DNA of 64,000 bases from Gigaspora rosea (Eukaryota > Glomeromycota > Glomeromycetes > Diversisporales > Gigasporaceae): the NCBI GenBank assembly GCA_003550325.1, contig QKWP01000007.1:140266-204265 (forward strand), read 5' to 3'. A program made the position numbers and the translations under genes. Shown one piece after another: positions 1 through 11,714 of the stretch (positions are counted from its first letter, which is position 1; each line of letters begins with the position of its first letter). The notes beneath the pieces were generated by a model. The model was not told the DNA's origin. It made no database searches and saw nothing but the letters and a program-made list of their open reading frames with translations.

Positions 1-1352
1 GGAAAAATCTATGCCTGCTAGAACATATCAACAGATTGGTTCAGATTAAGAAGCTAAAGCTAAGACTTCGAAAAGTTAAAGGACATAGTGGAATCCCTGA
101 AAATGAAGAAGCTGACAAGTTAGCTAAAGAAGGTGCATTAGGCAACAGAATTTTATCACCCAAATGGCCATGGACAAGGGGGCATGCACTGAGTTGAAAT
201 GGAAAAACATCAGAGTGGACGACAGAACGAGAAGCTTTATTACACTGCTCATGGAAGTCAGTATAGATATAGAGTGATCACATTTGAAAAGCATCATGAA
301 ATGGGTAAATGCAGAAGAAGGGAAAGATACGGTAGTGTGGAAGAGATATGGAGGGATATTGGAAAAGTTAAGGAACAGAAGTGTAGAAGTAGTATAGAGA
401 ATAGAGATTGGATTTTTAAAGTTAAATGTGTAAATAATTTGCTACCAACATTGCATGTATTAAATAAATAAAACTTGTATTATTTGTTGGAGGGAAATGG
501 AAACTATAAACCACCTAGCTGAATGCTCAGTGTTACAGCCGCTTTGGGATACTCTTGAAAAAGAAATAAGCGAACTCATTAAAAAACTAGCGGAGCTGGA
601 TGGGAGACAACTAAATGCAACAACCATAAGGGACACTGTGTTCAGAGTACAACTGAAGGAAAGAGCTACCGTAAGGAAAGAATTAATGCGAGGCTAGCGA
701 CCAAGTCAGTTGTAGAGGCGATAGATGGTGTGACTAGATATATAGGCAAAACGACGAAATACATTCAGGCTATAGTTAAACGGTTCAAGGAGCAGTTCCA
801 CAAGCACATCTGGAGCTTCTGTAGCGAACTGTTAATAGACTGGAAAAAGGCCAGAGGTATATCGAAAGAGGACAAAAGACATAAAAGAAGAAGAAGCAAA
901 GGGACAGAAGAACAAGTCGCATCAGGAAAGGAGAGTAAGAGACCTCGTAAAAGAATAGAAACTGAAAGTAGTCAAAAACGGAAACTAGAGAAAAAGAAAG
1001 AAAAAGAAGAGATCGCGAGAACAAAGGACAATATAGTCGAAAATTGGATAGTATGAGGAAAGAAACCAGCATGGTCTTCTTTGCTCAAAGTTAGACAAGT
1101 AAATGATTAAGCATTCTTGACAAGGCATACAACAGCTAGTTAATGATCATCGGGCTAATCTTACAGATTACAAAATTCTTAGCAAGTTAAGAATCCGAAG
1201 TGAAACAGAAAGTTGTTTTGGCAGGTCATATTGGGCATTAGCTTGGTGAGTTGTTATTAAATAGAACTTAAGACAGATAAAATATACACTAGTATAATTT
1301 ACTTTGTAGTTCAAATAATTAATAAAGACAAGACTGCTTAAAAAAAAAAAAA
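1..1352 (+). pseudogene. 3' end of a decayed LINE (RNase H, zinc knuckle, poly-A tail)
   Basis: Three broken reading frames follow one another. Frame 3, open from the window edge to a TGA at 195-197, holds the RNase H C-terminal signature VKGHSGIPENEEADKLAKEG with its His and Asp. Frame 1 (199-471) ends in NNLLPTLHVLNK. Frame 2 (497-697) has ETINHLAECSVLQPLW, the last half of the zinc-knuckle-like motif typical of LINE ORF2 C-termini. A further shift near 665 leads into a very basic Lys/Arg-rich tail ending at 1056. A run of A at about 1340-1353 fits the poly-A tail. In the LINE family this region encodes RNase H and a nucleic-acid-binding tail used in target-primed reverse transcription. The frameshifts make it inactive. 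The 5' part lies outside the window, so the LINE clade is not resolved. Confidence 0.82.
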
Positions 1353-1859
1353 AAGTAAAATAAAAATTAAATTTGATTGGTTCTGATTAGCATGGTGGAC
1401 ATTCGATTTGATTGGCTTGAAGATCACTAGGTTACATAATATAAAAAAAAATTTTTAAAGTAACCATTACTATGAAAAACTGCATCGTCAATTGACAACT
1501 CATAGTTTTACATAATAAAATTTTTTTAAACCATATTATAGTGTTCTTCAACCCTTTGCACGTCTTCTGTAAAAAAAGATCAGTATAGATCAAATATGGT
1601 AATACGGTATGTGCGAATGAGTTAATTGGTACTTATGATTAGTAAATTAGCGAAAAAATACAATGACTCGAGTTAATAGAAGTTCTAGTACCGTGTGTTG
1701 CCTTTTTTCTAAAGACAAAAAACATATTACTAATATTTAAATACGTTAAAAGGAAATTACAGAAATGTGGGCCAATTGACTGGGTAGATCGAGAAGCAAA
1801 TTCTGATTCAAAATTAACTAAATGACAACAATTTCAGCAATGGCGAATGCACTAGAAAA
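1353..1859. other. AT-rich spacer, no gene seen
   Basis: No supported gene. From about 1766 there is a short less AT-rich stretch reading CGPIDWVDREANSDSKLTK before a stop, which may belong to the coding remnant that follows. Confidence 0.3.
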
Positions 1860-2130
1860 GTGTGCAACTATATAATCTGCCACTTAATACTTTTTAAGAG
1901 ACAAAAGGAAACGGAGTATATAGCATTTGTTTGGCACAAGCAGGCAATTCGTTACAATGAAGTTTTAGAAGTTCCTACTAAAGAAAAGGCTATGGAAAAT
2001 AAGTTTCGCGCACTCAGCAAACTAGTTCGAGAGAATAGCTTAAAAGTAATAAGTTTTTAATCTAGATCACAAATATCCAAAGCTTATGCTTACTTAGATA
2101 TGAAGAAATTATTTGGTAATTAGCTTTATG
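1860..2130 (+). pseudogene. small coding remnant, unknown family
   Basis: A 66-codon frame to 2060 contains a well-composed stretch (WHKQAIRYNEVLEVPTKEKA, then RALSKLVREN). It is less AT-rich than its surroundings and looks like protein-coding sequence rather than chance. After the stop, a one-base shift continues as DHKYPKLMLT-like sequence to about 2100, suggesting a frameshifted C-terminus. I do not recognise the family. No upstream promoter or reliable splice site was identified. It could be part of the host gene remnant at 3.0-4.0 kb or of a retroelement. Confidence 0.35.
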
Positions 2131-3041
2131 TTTTTCAAGAACTTGAAATCAATAAGTCAAATTTGCTTGTTAGTATTGTTTAGAGATGCAATAAAAAACT
2201 TATGTAACTTTTTTTTTAAACAAATAAATAGGTTTTACTTTTTTCATATTTATTTGTAATTTACATTTTAGCATTTAAGGTAGTTTATTGTGCATAACAC
2301 AAGTAAGGGTTTAAAAGTTCTATTTCTGTTTTCAATTTTCGAAATCAGAAAATAAAACAAAGTCGGGATAAAATGAGTAAACTTTTTGTTTTTAATAATG
2401 TAAGTTATATTATATAATATTGTTGTAATAAATTAATAAAGAGATCCAAATTATTGATTTAATTCAATTACAAATAAAAATTATGGTTTGATAAAAACTT
2501 TATTTGAATATTCTAAGCTTTACTAGAAGTGCAGGTGAATCGTCCTAATGATATTACAGCTTAAGTTATAACTAGTTAGAGCAATAGAACAATTCACCTG
2601 CAGAGTGCACTATTGACACTTTTCCCATTTATAATCAATCCAATTAGTGTTAATATCCAAAGTAGTGCGGTATTCAACAATGTCCCTTCATTTGTACCCA
2701 TCTTAACGATCATCATTAATATGAATGGATAACTCTTCTTGGCACTATTTGAAAGGTGGATCTTTAGTGTATCTACGATAACAATTTACTTTCTGGCGCA
2801 TTTTTTAAAGCACATATTATGATATATCATAATTTTACAATAAAAAATACAAGTTATTAGTTATATGGCATATCCTAGTGCCTCAAGTTTCTACTGTATC
2901 ACTACAACAAACACAAAGCATGAGAATAGTAATTTACCTAGTAAGTTGCCAACTCAGTATAGTGTTATTGTGGAGTGTCTCTGCTAACGCTTAACTTTCT
3001 TCTAATTCAATCTAGTTATATCCAAAAGTTAAATAAATTAG
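2131..3041. other. intergenic or intronic stretch
   Basis: No supported gene. A 10-bp inverted repeat (gcaggtgaat at 2531, attcacctgc at 2592) could form a small hairpin. The segment 2590-2960 is somewhat less AT-rich than its surroundings and may hide degraded exons, but no frame stays open. Confidence 0.3.
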
Positions 3042-3532
3042 TATGAAGCTCGCAGAATAAATCAATGTGGAATTCTTGCAAGTGCGATTACTAATGCTTT
3101 TTTACCTTCTGGCCCAAGATCAGAACCACTAGAATCCAAAGAAGTCATTGCGGTGGTCTTGCAGTATGTATCTGCTAATACTTGTTCTCTCTCAAAATCA
3201 GGTTTGTTTTTAACCAAAAACTAAGAATTGCGACATTATTAGATTCTAAATTACAAAAAAGTTAGCACACTTTATATAAAAAATTTTAAGTTTTTTTATA
3301 TCTCATTTACTTTTTTACTTAGAGTTGATCCCAAAGAAGTATTGATTGATCCTGAGAGTAGAGGCTTTTTAACCTTAGTTCGTATTTTCAACCTATGTTA
3401 CAATGTTGGTTAAAAAAAATTGAAAAAAAGTGAAAAAGCACCAATCAAATTCTTGCAGATTATTCTAGAATCGATTATGCGCTATCCCTACGTGTTCTGT
3501 GAATTGTTTGCTGTTCAGACTGATTCGAAAAA
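3042..3532 (+). pseudogene. exons of a degraded spliced host gene, unknown product
   Basis: Exon A (3042-3201) follows an attag acceptor and ends at CAG|GTTTGT. It is open for 53 codons (NQCGILASAITNAFLPSGP, then SKEVIAVVLQYVSANTCS). Exon B starts at 3325 after acttagag. Joined in phase, it continues SKSVDPKEVLIDPESRGFL and TLVRIFNLCYNVG to a TAA at 3411-3413. The same frame then continues KAPIKFLQIILESIMRYPYV and FCELFAVQTDSKN to about 3532, where AAT|GTATTT could be a donor. The helical, leucine-rich character suggests an alpha-solenoid-like protein, but I cannot name a family. The single in-frame TAA suggests a pseudogene unless a small intron removes it. Confidence 0.5.
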
Positions 3533-3844
3533 TGTATTTTACATATTGTTTACTTGTTTACTTTTTTTAACCAACAAATCGAATGTCTGCCATGCTGTTC
3601 TGATTTCAAACTCAGATAACCTGATCATTTTTGTTATTTTTTTCACAATAAATACATATAAACGTTTACTAAATAACGCGTACCCAACCATTCCTAACAC
3701 TAGTATTACTATCATTTATTGTGTTATAAATATCATATTCACAAACTATACTTGTACTAAATAAATTATAATCAAAAATATTAAAATACGGTTTAGAATA
3801 ATAGTTCAAAATTATACTTTTTGTAAAAAAACACAAACAAACTA

Positions 3845-3982
3845 GTTGAAGCAGAGTTTTTCAATTTCAACTTACCAATTGTTTAGACCGCCAAACCACC
3901 TTCTGACCTTTCAAAATATTCACCTCTCATCTAGTTTTTGGAACTACTGCATCTTATTGCATCTCAGATTAAAAAACAATAA
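3845..3982 (+). pseudogene. further degraded exon of the same candidate gene
   Basis: Frame 3845-3982 reads VEAEFFNFNLPIV, stop, TAKPPSDLSKYSPLI, stop, FLELLHLIASQIKKQ. Both internal stops are TAG. The composition between the stops looks coding. The rest of 3533-3844 and 3983-4230 shows no convincing exon. Family unknown. This reading is tentative. Confidence 0.3.
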
Positions 3983-4324
3983 GTTTGAAGGTAAACTACC
4001 AATGACTAAAGTTGGTTGTTACATTTTGTATTACAAAAAAAAAGTTTCATATGACACAACGATTTTTACTATTAAAAGTACTTTAAAAATTACAATTGAC
4101 TATATAAAAAAAAGATCATCACCAATCATATTTATCCTAATAACAGCTATTCAAAATGAACTTCCACTATGCTGCTGGATTAGGAGTTAATTTCCTTAAT
4201 CTGATCTGATCTAGATCTCAGTTTGATGTTTTTTATTTTTATTTTTTTTTTAGAAATTCGTTTATTTTGTTCTTTTTTAGGTTTGTAGGCTTAAAGGAGC
4301 AAAACACCAATAGTGCCAGCGAAT

Positions 4325-5780
4325 GTTAAATGGTTTTTAGGATTATTATAATTTACTTTTTTGCTTCTAGTTGTTTTGTTTTAAAGTTGTCTTGTTTTAT
4401 TAACTTTTTTTTTTAGGCTTTGACGGGTTGCTTAGTACGTGCAAATATAGCTTTTCGAGTAAGTTATTAAATTTTTTTTTATTTTTTTTGTTTTTTTTTG
4501 TTAGTTTTGATTACTAATTCCAGCTTTCTTTCTTGAAGGATGTCAGTTTTCTTTCTTGAAAGACTTCAGGTTTCTTTCTTGATATATATCAGTTTCTTTC
4601 TTAACAGACATCAGTTTTTTTCTTGGAGTTTTTGAATGTGTGGCAGTTTAAAGTAAAATGTTAAACAGCTTTTAGGTATATTATAATTTTCTTGCTTCTG
4701 TTGTTTTGTTTTAAAGTTGTCTTGTTTTATTAACCTTTTTTTTTAGCTTTGCCGGATGTTGTTTAGTACATGCAAATATGGCTTTTTGGGTAAGTTATTA
4801 AATTTTTTTTTGTTTTTTTTTTGTTTTTTCTTGTTAGTTTGATTACTAATTTCAGTTTTTTTTTTGGAGGATGTCAGTTTTTTTTCTTGGAAGATTTCTT
4901 TCTTAACATACATAGGTTTCTTTCTTGACAAATATCAGTTTTTTCTTGAAGATTTTTAAATGTGCGTCAGTTTAGAGTAAGATGTTAAATGGTTTTTAGG
5001 TATATTATAATTTTTTTTTTTTTTTTTGCTTCTAGTTGTTTTGTTTTAGAGTTGTCTTGTTTTATTAATCTTTTTTTTTTATTTATGCTTTGTCAGACAA
5101 TGCTAAGCACATACAAATGCAGCTTTTCAAATAAGTTAGTAAAATTTTTTTTGTTTTTCTTGGTTTTTTTTTTGTTAGTTTGATTACTAATTTTAGTTTT
5201 CTTTCTTGAAAAACTTCAGGTTTCAGGTTTTTTTCTTAATAGACGCTAGTTTCTTTCTTAACGGACATTAGTTGTTTTCTTGAAGGTTTTTGGATGTGTA
5301 GCAGTTTAAAGTAAAATATTAATTAATTTTTTTTTTTGGTTTTCTTTTTTTCTGTCTTGTTATTAATTTCAATTTTTTCTTGGGTTTTTTAGATTTCGCC
5401 AAATATGAATCTGCATCAGATAAATGTGCATGTAGTATTTGGGTAAAATTTTTTTCTTTGTTTTATTGTTTTTTGTTTTTTTTTTGTTAGATTTGTTACT
5501 AACTTTTTTCTTGGGGGTTTAAATTTTGCGAAATGTGAATCAATACTGAACAGGCAAGTGTGCGATATTTCTGGTAAGATATTAAATTTTCTTCTTTATC
5601 TTTCGCTTTTTTTTTGTTTTGTTAATCTTGTTACTAATTTTGTTTTTCTTTCTTAAAGGTTTTTTTAAGGCTTGTCCGAGCAGAATTAGCACCAGAAAAT
5701 GTGTTTATAGCATTTCAAGTAGGTAAGAAAGGTTTTTGTTTTTGTTTTTTTTTTTTTGTTATTGTCTTGTTTACTAACTT
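4325..5780 (+). repeat. tandem array of about 330-bp exon-like cassettes in a T-rich strand
   Basis: Three full units start near 4325, 4660 and 4984, spaced 335 and 324 bp apart, and at least three shorter degenerate units follow to about 5780. Each unit has a long poly-T tract ending in TAG or AAG, a 42-60 nt core, then GTAAG-like sequence. In unit 1 the core is 4417-4458, exactly 42 nt and open. Read in one frame the cores give related peptides: LLSTCKYSFS, LFSTCKYGFL, MLSTYKCSFS, SASDKCACSIW and ISTRKCVYSIS. Between cores there are repeated ttctttcttgaagga-like blocks. This looks like tandemly duplicated microexons with their introns, or a satellite that mimics them. Several copies have lost the AG or the GT. 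Confidence 0.6.
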
Positions 5781-5820
5781 TTTTAAGTTTTTCTAAAGTG
5801 GGTCAAACGTTTAATAGAAA

Positions 5821-5974
5821 AACTGTGTGAATATATCATAGTAGTACTGAGTGAACATGTAATGGAAGCACTGTGCGAACATGTATAGAAGTACCAAACG
5901 AACGTGTATAAAAGCATCAGGCGAATGTGTATAAAGGCACTATGCGAACGTGTATGGAAGCGCTGGGCAAATGT
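5821..5974 (+). repeat. minisatellite, 23-24 bp unit, about 6 copies
   Basis: Imperfect tandem copies of a unit like gcactgtgcgaacatgtata. Steps of 23 and 24 bases mean that no reading frame is maintained. It lies directly after the exon-like cassette array and may be the last degenerate part of that locus. Confidence 0.7.
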
Positions 5975-7419
5975 TGAGTCTTTAAAATATCGCTGATTTT
6001 GTTAAATCATGTTTTTTAATAGAATTCATTGGGTTTATGATATCTTAATGTAGTAATAGATTTAATGAAATAAATTAAAAATTTTTGATAGAATCACTTC
6101 GCTTTTTTTTTTAATTGTTAGTAATTGGGTGATATTTTTAAGTGCTCGATCGATCAAAATCAGTTCTGTGAGTCATGTGTTTGCCAGCTTGCTTCATGTA
6201 TATTGCTTCGCAAATCAGCAGTCACATGACTAATGTGATCAATTTTGATTGGTCGATCATAAGTCAGTACAAAATAATGCACATTTTTTAAAATTAAATT
6301 TAAATTTTATAATTTAAAAAATTTTAAAAATTTTTAAAAAAAGTCAGGCCTGTCTGGTCTTTTTTTTATATTAAGAGAACCAAAAAATTAATTTTATATA
6401 GCCTTATGTAATTTATTATAAAATATTATAGAATCTATTTCAAAATATTACAAAATATATTAGGAAATATTGTGAAATTGACCAAATAAAAAATACAAAT
6501 TACCCCTTTTGGAGGTTGCAAAAGATAATATTTCATATATTTTGTGATGTTTTTGCAATTTCTCACAATAGTTTACAAATTTTTACAAATTTTCACAATT
6601 TTTTTAAAATTTTTTAAAAAATAAATAAATGATATATATATGTCATGTGTCAGATTAAACCCAGCCTAAATTAAATTAGGGTTAGTGTAAAATTATGGTA
6701 AAATTAGAGGTTAATTTAGGCCCGTTGTTGCTGATCATTTAATGCTGGTCAATTGATAGTCATCTGACGTGTATCAGATTCAATCTGACGCAAGTTTTAA
6801 TTTGATGCAGAACATACACATAATTATACTTTTTTACAGGTTTTTGCAATATTTCATAAGATTTTGCAATTTAATATAAATTTTATATTTATTTATTTAT
6901 TATTATTATATTATATTTTGCATTTATTAAATATATATTTTTAATCAATATTCATACTTTATTATATATTATATTATTATGTAGTATTATTTTTATATTA
7001 TTACAAATATTTTAAACTACTTTTGCATCTAATTCTATTACTATATACAAAAAACTAGCCCTAATCACATTCTTTGTTTTTTTTTATTGTTTTCACTTTG
7101 TTTATTTTTTTGTTTTGGCTATAACTATTGTTTCACACTCTTTTTTAAATATTTTCTAAAATATTAAAGAAGTAAAAAAAATAAAAAAACATTTTTTAGA
7201 AGTATTAGTGTTCTTGTATATTGCTAGAGAAATCTAGTATGTTCTTGCAAAATGCTAGAGAAGTTAAAGCTGTTGTTTTTTAAAAGTGCTAGAAAAGTCT
7301 CAAAGTGTTGAAGAAGTTAGGAATAAATAAAATAAATTAAAAATTAAAAAAAATAAGTAAAAAAAAACAAAACAAACTAATAAAAAAAATAAATGAAGCC
7401 TCAAACTAAAGTAAGAGTT
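5975..7419. repeat. AT-rich stretch with one fold-back element
   Basis: At 6144-6259 there is an imperfect inverted repeat: arms gctcgatcgatcaaaat and attttgattggtcgatca, with inner arms around cacatgac/gtcatgtg. The rest is low-complexity A/T-rich sequence with no gene. aattagggttagtg near 6677 is one of many telomere-like fragments in the window. Confidence 0.55.
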
Positions 7420-8045
7420 TGTATACTTGCAAATTCAGAAATTGTGAAAGCTAAATTAATGTTATTGCAAAATGCCAAAAAAGTCATGAAGTACCAAAAA
7501 AGTCTGGGTTGGTTTTCTTGCAAAGTGCCAGAAAGTAAAGGTTCTGTTCTCATAAAGTGCCAAAATAAAATAAATTAATAAACCAATTTTAAAAAAAACC
7601 CCCAAAAAACAAAAACAAAAACAAAACCAAATTATATCAAATGAAAAAATAAACAAAGCCCTAACTAAATTTTTATTTCTTTAAAGAAGCATTTTTAAAA
7701 ATTTAAACATTGCTGAAGAAATCAGTAGTATTTTTTTGCAAAGTGTTGGAAGTGTCAGAAGTTTGGATTAGCTTGTGCAAAGTTTTGAAAAGTTATTTGT
7801 TTTTTTTTGCAAATATGTTCTTGTAGAGTGTCAAAATAAAAATAAAATAAAAAATTAAAAAATAAATAAATAAAAAAAAATTGAAAAAAAAACAAAATAA
7901 AAACTAAAAAATAAAACAAAAACAAAAAATAAAACAAAAACAAAAAAGTGAAAAAAACCAAAATAAAAGATCTAATTATAAACAAAAGATTTAATCTTGT
8001 TGTACAGAATTTGTAAATCATGTAAAATTTTAAACTATTTTGAAA
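7420..8045 (+). repeat. dispersed repeat, inverted partner at 51,985-52,510
   Basis: Contains degenerate short repeats around cttgcaaagtgccagaaa, then A-rich low-complexity sequence, and ends near agatctaattataaacaaaa. The reverse complement of 51,985-52,510 follows it in the same order, including gtctgggttggttttctt, aattatatcaaatgaaaaaa and agatctaattataaacaaaa. Open frames on either strand are low-complexity artefacts (Phe/Leu/Tyr-rich on the minus strand). Element class unknown. Confidence 0.65.
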
Positions 8046-8113
8046 ATATTAGTTCAATATGTGATTCAGATTACAGATTTACTGACCCAGTTTGGTTTTT
8101 TGGATTCAAAATA

Positions 8114-9649
8114 CTATATTTCTCTAAAAATAAGCATTCCCAAATATAAGCATCTCCAAAATTATGTAATACCTAAAAATAAGTACCCCTAATTTTTTAT
8201 AAACATGAGTAAGCATATACTTGAATTAACTATAATAAAACTTTTTTTTGGATTCTCAGTTTCATTAATATAAATATAACTATAAATAACAATTTTATTA
8301 TTACACTTTTATTACTGAATCCTTTTAATGCACTGATATTATGATTGTATAAAGATCAAATCAAATTACAAATTTATAAAAAATAAAAATCATAAATTTA
8401 AGCATTATATTTGAATTTTTTTAAGCTATAATAATTGCTATATATTTATTATGTATTTGGTTTATAATTTTCCCATCAATCTCTTAGTTTATAAAACAAT
8501 TTCTTTCAATTTTCTGAATAACTTTCTGAATAGTCATCCACATGTTTTGTGCTTGTTTATTGCTTTGTAAAAATTAGCAATTTGATGTTATTTGAATAAC
8601 TACAATATATTATTTAAAATGATTACTACAGTACCTTAACTATTATAGCCCATACTATTATTATCATTAGTAACATAGTCTTTACTTCATAACATTAGCA
8701 TTATTCTTTGGATATTTCTTTGCCTTAGCCCTAAAACATTCCTTAAAACATTTTTTACTTGACTCTAGAACATTTTTTTGATTTAACTTAAAAACATTTT
8801 TTTAAAAATTTTCTTGTTTTGACTTAGAAGTATTAACTTTATTTTTTAATCAGCCCATGTTATAGTAATATTATTGAATTAAATTTTTTTTAAATTAGTA
8901 CAGTCAGATATTTCTAAATGCATTCTTGTTAAATGTATAATCTCTTTAAATGCATATTAATTGTTTGGCCTATTAACAAGCTTAATAAATAAGTGCATAT
9001 TCTTTATTCTGCATATGCATACTATTTTCTTGGCCTGTCTATATAAATCCTCTATAAATTCATATCATGTGACTACAAGCGAATCAAATTAGAACTATAT
9101 GATATAATTTTGTATATCATATGACTTGTTCAAGATAATTTATTATATAACTTATATAAATAAAAGTTTCCTAAATACAAACCTCCTTAAATATATACTT
9201 CAGAGCTAGTCACAATGATATGCATTTAGAAAGGTCTGACTATGCAATAATACATTATTATACATAATTGTTCTTATAGAAGTTGATTAAATAAGATTAC
9301 AGGACAATAATAGTATAATTGTCCAAAATATAGCAAAGAACTTACAATAGATAAGCAAATACTAAAAAATTCCATAGATTCCAGTTATCTAATATGATGC
9401 CTGCATATTCTTGCATATTTGTATAACATGTTTATAGATTTGTGCTTCAGACATTAACAGATCTGTTTACCTAGCTATAATTACTATTATAGTGGCATGT
9501 AGTTCAGTAGTTATATTGATATCTAGTATAGTAAGAGAACAAGTTTTGTTTTTTGTAAGCAAATTTTTTAATTATTTGTAAAATACCTGAAATAAGCACT
9601 TTTATAGTAAAAAAGAAATACACATATATTTATTTTTAGAGAAATACAG
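8114..9649. mobile_element. pogo/Tc1-mariner-like non-autonomous element
   Basis: Left end TA|ctatatttctctaaaaata and right end tatttttagagaaatacag|TA are inverted copies flanked by TA, the target duplication expected of Tc1/mariner/pogo elements. No transposase frame remains. A second element of the same general class (8901-9240) is nested inside. Its right-hand TA is shared with the next element at 9652. Confidence 0.55.
8901..9240. mobile_element. nested pogo-like MITE
   Basis: Flanked by TA on both sides. Ends are cagtcagatatttctaaatg and its inverted partner catttagaaaggtctgac. The ends resemble those of 53,983-54,304 (cagtcaacacttcataaatg). Non-coding, 340 bp. Confidence 0.6.
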
Positions 9650-9651
9650 TA

Positions 9652-9855
9652 CAGCTACCTCTCTCTAATCTGAATCTCTCTAAACCAAACACAATTAAAC
9701 TCTCTCTAAACCGAACAAAATCTTCTAGAATATTTTGTAAATTTTATTTTAAAGTTCAAATAAATCATATATAACTTTTTGAAAACTGAACATTTCCAAA
9801 TTTTTATATAGTAAAAAAAGCAGTCTTGGCAGTTTAGATTAGAAAGAGTTAACTA
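9652..9855. mobile_element. short pogo-like MITE abutting the previous element
   Basis: Left end cagctacctctctctaatc and right end gattagaaagagttaacta (inverted), flanked by TA. The cag...acctctctctaat pattern is typical of pogo/Tigger-like termini. About 204 bp, no coding capacity. Confidence 0.55.
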
Positions 9856-10313
9856 TATTTTGAAAATTTGATATTTTAAAATATTTCTAAATAAGGTAAA
9901 TAGGGGTAATTTGGCGAATAAGAGTAAGTTGGCGAATTGGTAATAATTAAAAATATATCATTATCTAGTAAGGGTATTAACATTTATTAGGTAATGTTTT
10001 AGGAGTGAGGATCAAGAAAAACTTACTTTAGTTAAATTTGATTAGCTAAATTCTATTTATAGATCTTATCTAGGGGTAGGGTATAAACTTTATAGTAAAT
10101 AGATATTAGATAATAAATATTAGTGCCCTAATCAGATCTGAGCAATTTGTATACTATTCAAATTCTTTCATTAAGAGGATTAAATGGTAAAAAATTATTC
10201 AGATATAATTACAGGATTATAATATATCTTTGATTATTCCCAATTCACCAAATTACACCTATTTATAACACATACATGAATTTTATTTTAACTTATATCA
10301 ATTACCAAATATA
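9856..10313. other. AT-rich spacer
   Basis: No gene and no convincing repeat boundary. Confidence 0.3.
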
Positions 10314-10594
10314 GGGATCTGTTAAAGCCAGGTACCATTATGTAACTGGAGGCCAATCAAATTGTAAATTTTGATTGTCACAGATCAGCCCGACGAGACA
10401 AAAACAAAAAAAAGTGAAAAACACCCAAAATACAAGAAACGAGTGTCTGAACCTGTCTTGGAGCATTAATAAAAAATGTCGAGAAGGTAATTTTACCTAT
10501 AAGAATATTCTAAATCTAACTTTTAACTAACCCTTACTTTAATTTTAATTAAATAATAAAAACTATATAAAGGCACCTGGCTTTAACGGTCCCC
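10314..10594. mobile_element. MITE with TIR gggatctgttaaagccagg
   Basis: Terminal inverted repeats gggatctgttaaagccagg and cctggctttaacggtcccc, flanked by the 7-bp direct repeat AAATATA. A relative at 52,981-53,234 shares the ends and internal blocks (cacagatcagcc and aaggtaattttaccta). A more diverged third copy without clear ends lies at about 10,756-10,920. Non-coding; superfamily not assigned. Confidence 0.65.
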
Positions 10595-10923
10595 AAATAT
10601 AGTAATTTTTTACTATATATGGTAATTAACTAAAATTTTTTTGAAAAATTATAAATTTTAAAGATATATGCATTTTGTTATACTAAATAAATTTATTTAA
10701 AAAAATTGCTAGTTTATTAATAAAAAAATTTAAGTTTATCTATTACTATATTTAGGGGTTATTTAAAGTAAAAACAAATTATGTGATCAACTGCCAATCA
10801 AATTATAGAATTTTGATAATCTTTGGCAAAGTAAAAATGAAAAAAAAGAAAAATACAAAAAACGGCAGTCTAAACCTACTTCGATTTGTTAATCAAAAAT
10901 GTCAGAAAGGCAATTTTGCTTTT

Positions 10924-11183
10924 ATATATATGTTGTATCCCAGATAAGAATCTGCCCGATTCAGAATCCGGCCGTCCTGATTCAGAATCAGGACAGCCAA
11001 ATTTAGAATTCTTATACGGGATGTCCGGCAAACTATTCTAATATTCTAACCCTAACCCTAACTTTACTAATTATTAAGCCGGACATCCCGTATAAGAATT
11101 CTAAATTCAGCTGTCCTGATTCTGAATCAGGACGGCCGGATTCCAAATCGGGTGGATTCTTATCTGGGACACAACATATATAT
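10924..11183. repeat. near-perfect 260-bp palindrome with telomere-like loop
   Basis: Arms 10,924-11,029 and 11,078-11,183 (106 bp each) are almost exact inverted copies, beginning atatatatgttgt. Each arm contains a further near-palindrome, gtcctgattcagaatcagga. The 48-bp loop contains ctaaccctaaccctaac (11,046-11,062). It lies inside the diverged MITE copy, so it is probably a younger insertion. Confidence 0.8.
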
Positions 11184-11714
11184 CTAAAACCTAATTTAAT
11201 CTTAATATATAACGACTCTAACCCTAAAGTTAATTAAAAAAATTATTTAATATGAGTTGTCTCCGCTTTAGATGTCCCTTATATTTAATGATTATATTTA
11301 TTATAAAAACTATATTAAAATTTAGAAATTGGTCAAATGCAAAAATTTAAAAATTTATTTAAGAGTAGGGTGTACGTAGATTATTTTCATTTGATTTACA
11401 TAGTAGATTGAATTTTTATATAGTAAATAAAAATATGCTTTTAATAAAACTTTTTATTATCTGAGTCAATTTTTACCATATTTATATAATATATAGTTTA
11501 AAGTAGCTTGTTTATAATAGTGAAGTTGTAAGAAATGCATATCTTTAAAAAAAATAAACTTCATATAGAATTAAAATTTCTGAGATCACTATATGTTTTT
11601 CCTGGATTACACAAAAATTTGATAATCCTCATTGGTCGGATCATATGATGTTTATATATAAATCATATGATATGGTTATACAAAGTTGATCTACAATCTA
11701 TTTTATATGAAAAT

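Noticed and set aside
11046..11062. Internal telomere
   Set aside because: Only two to three repeats within a palindrome loop; not a chromosome end.
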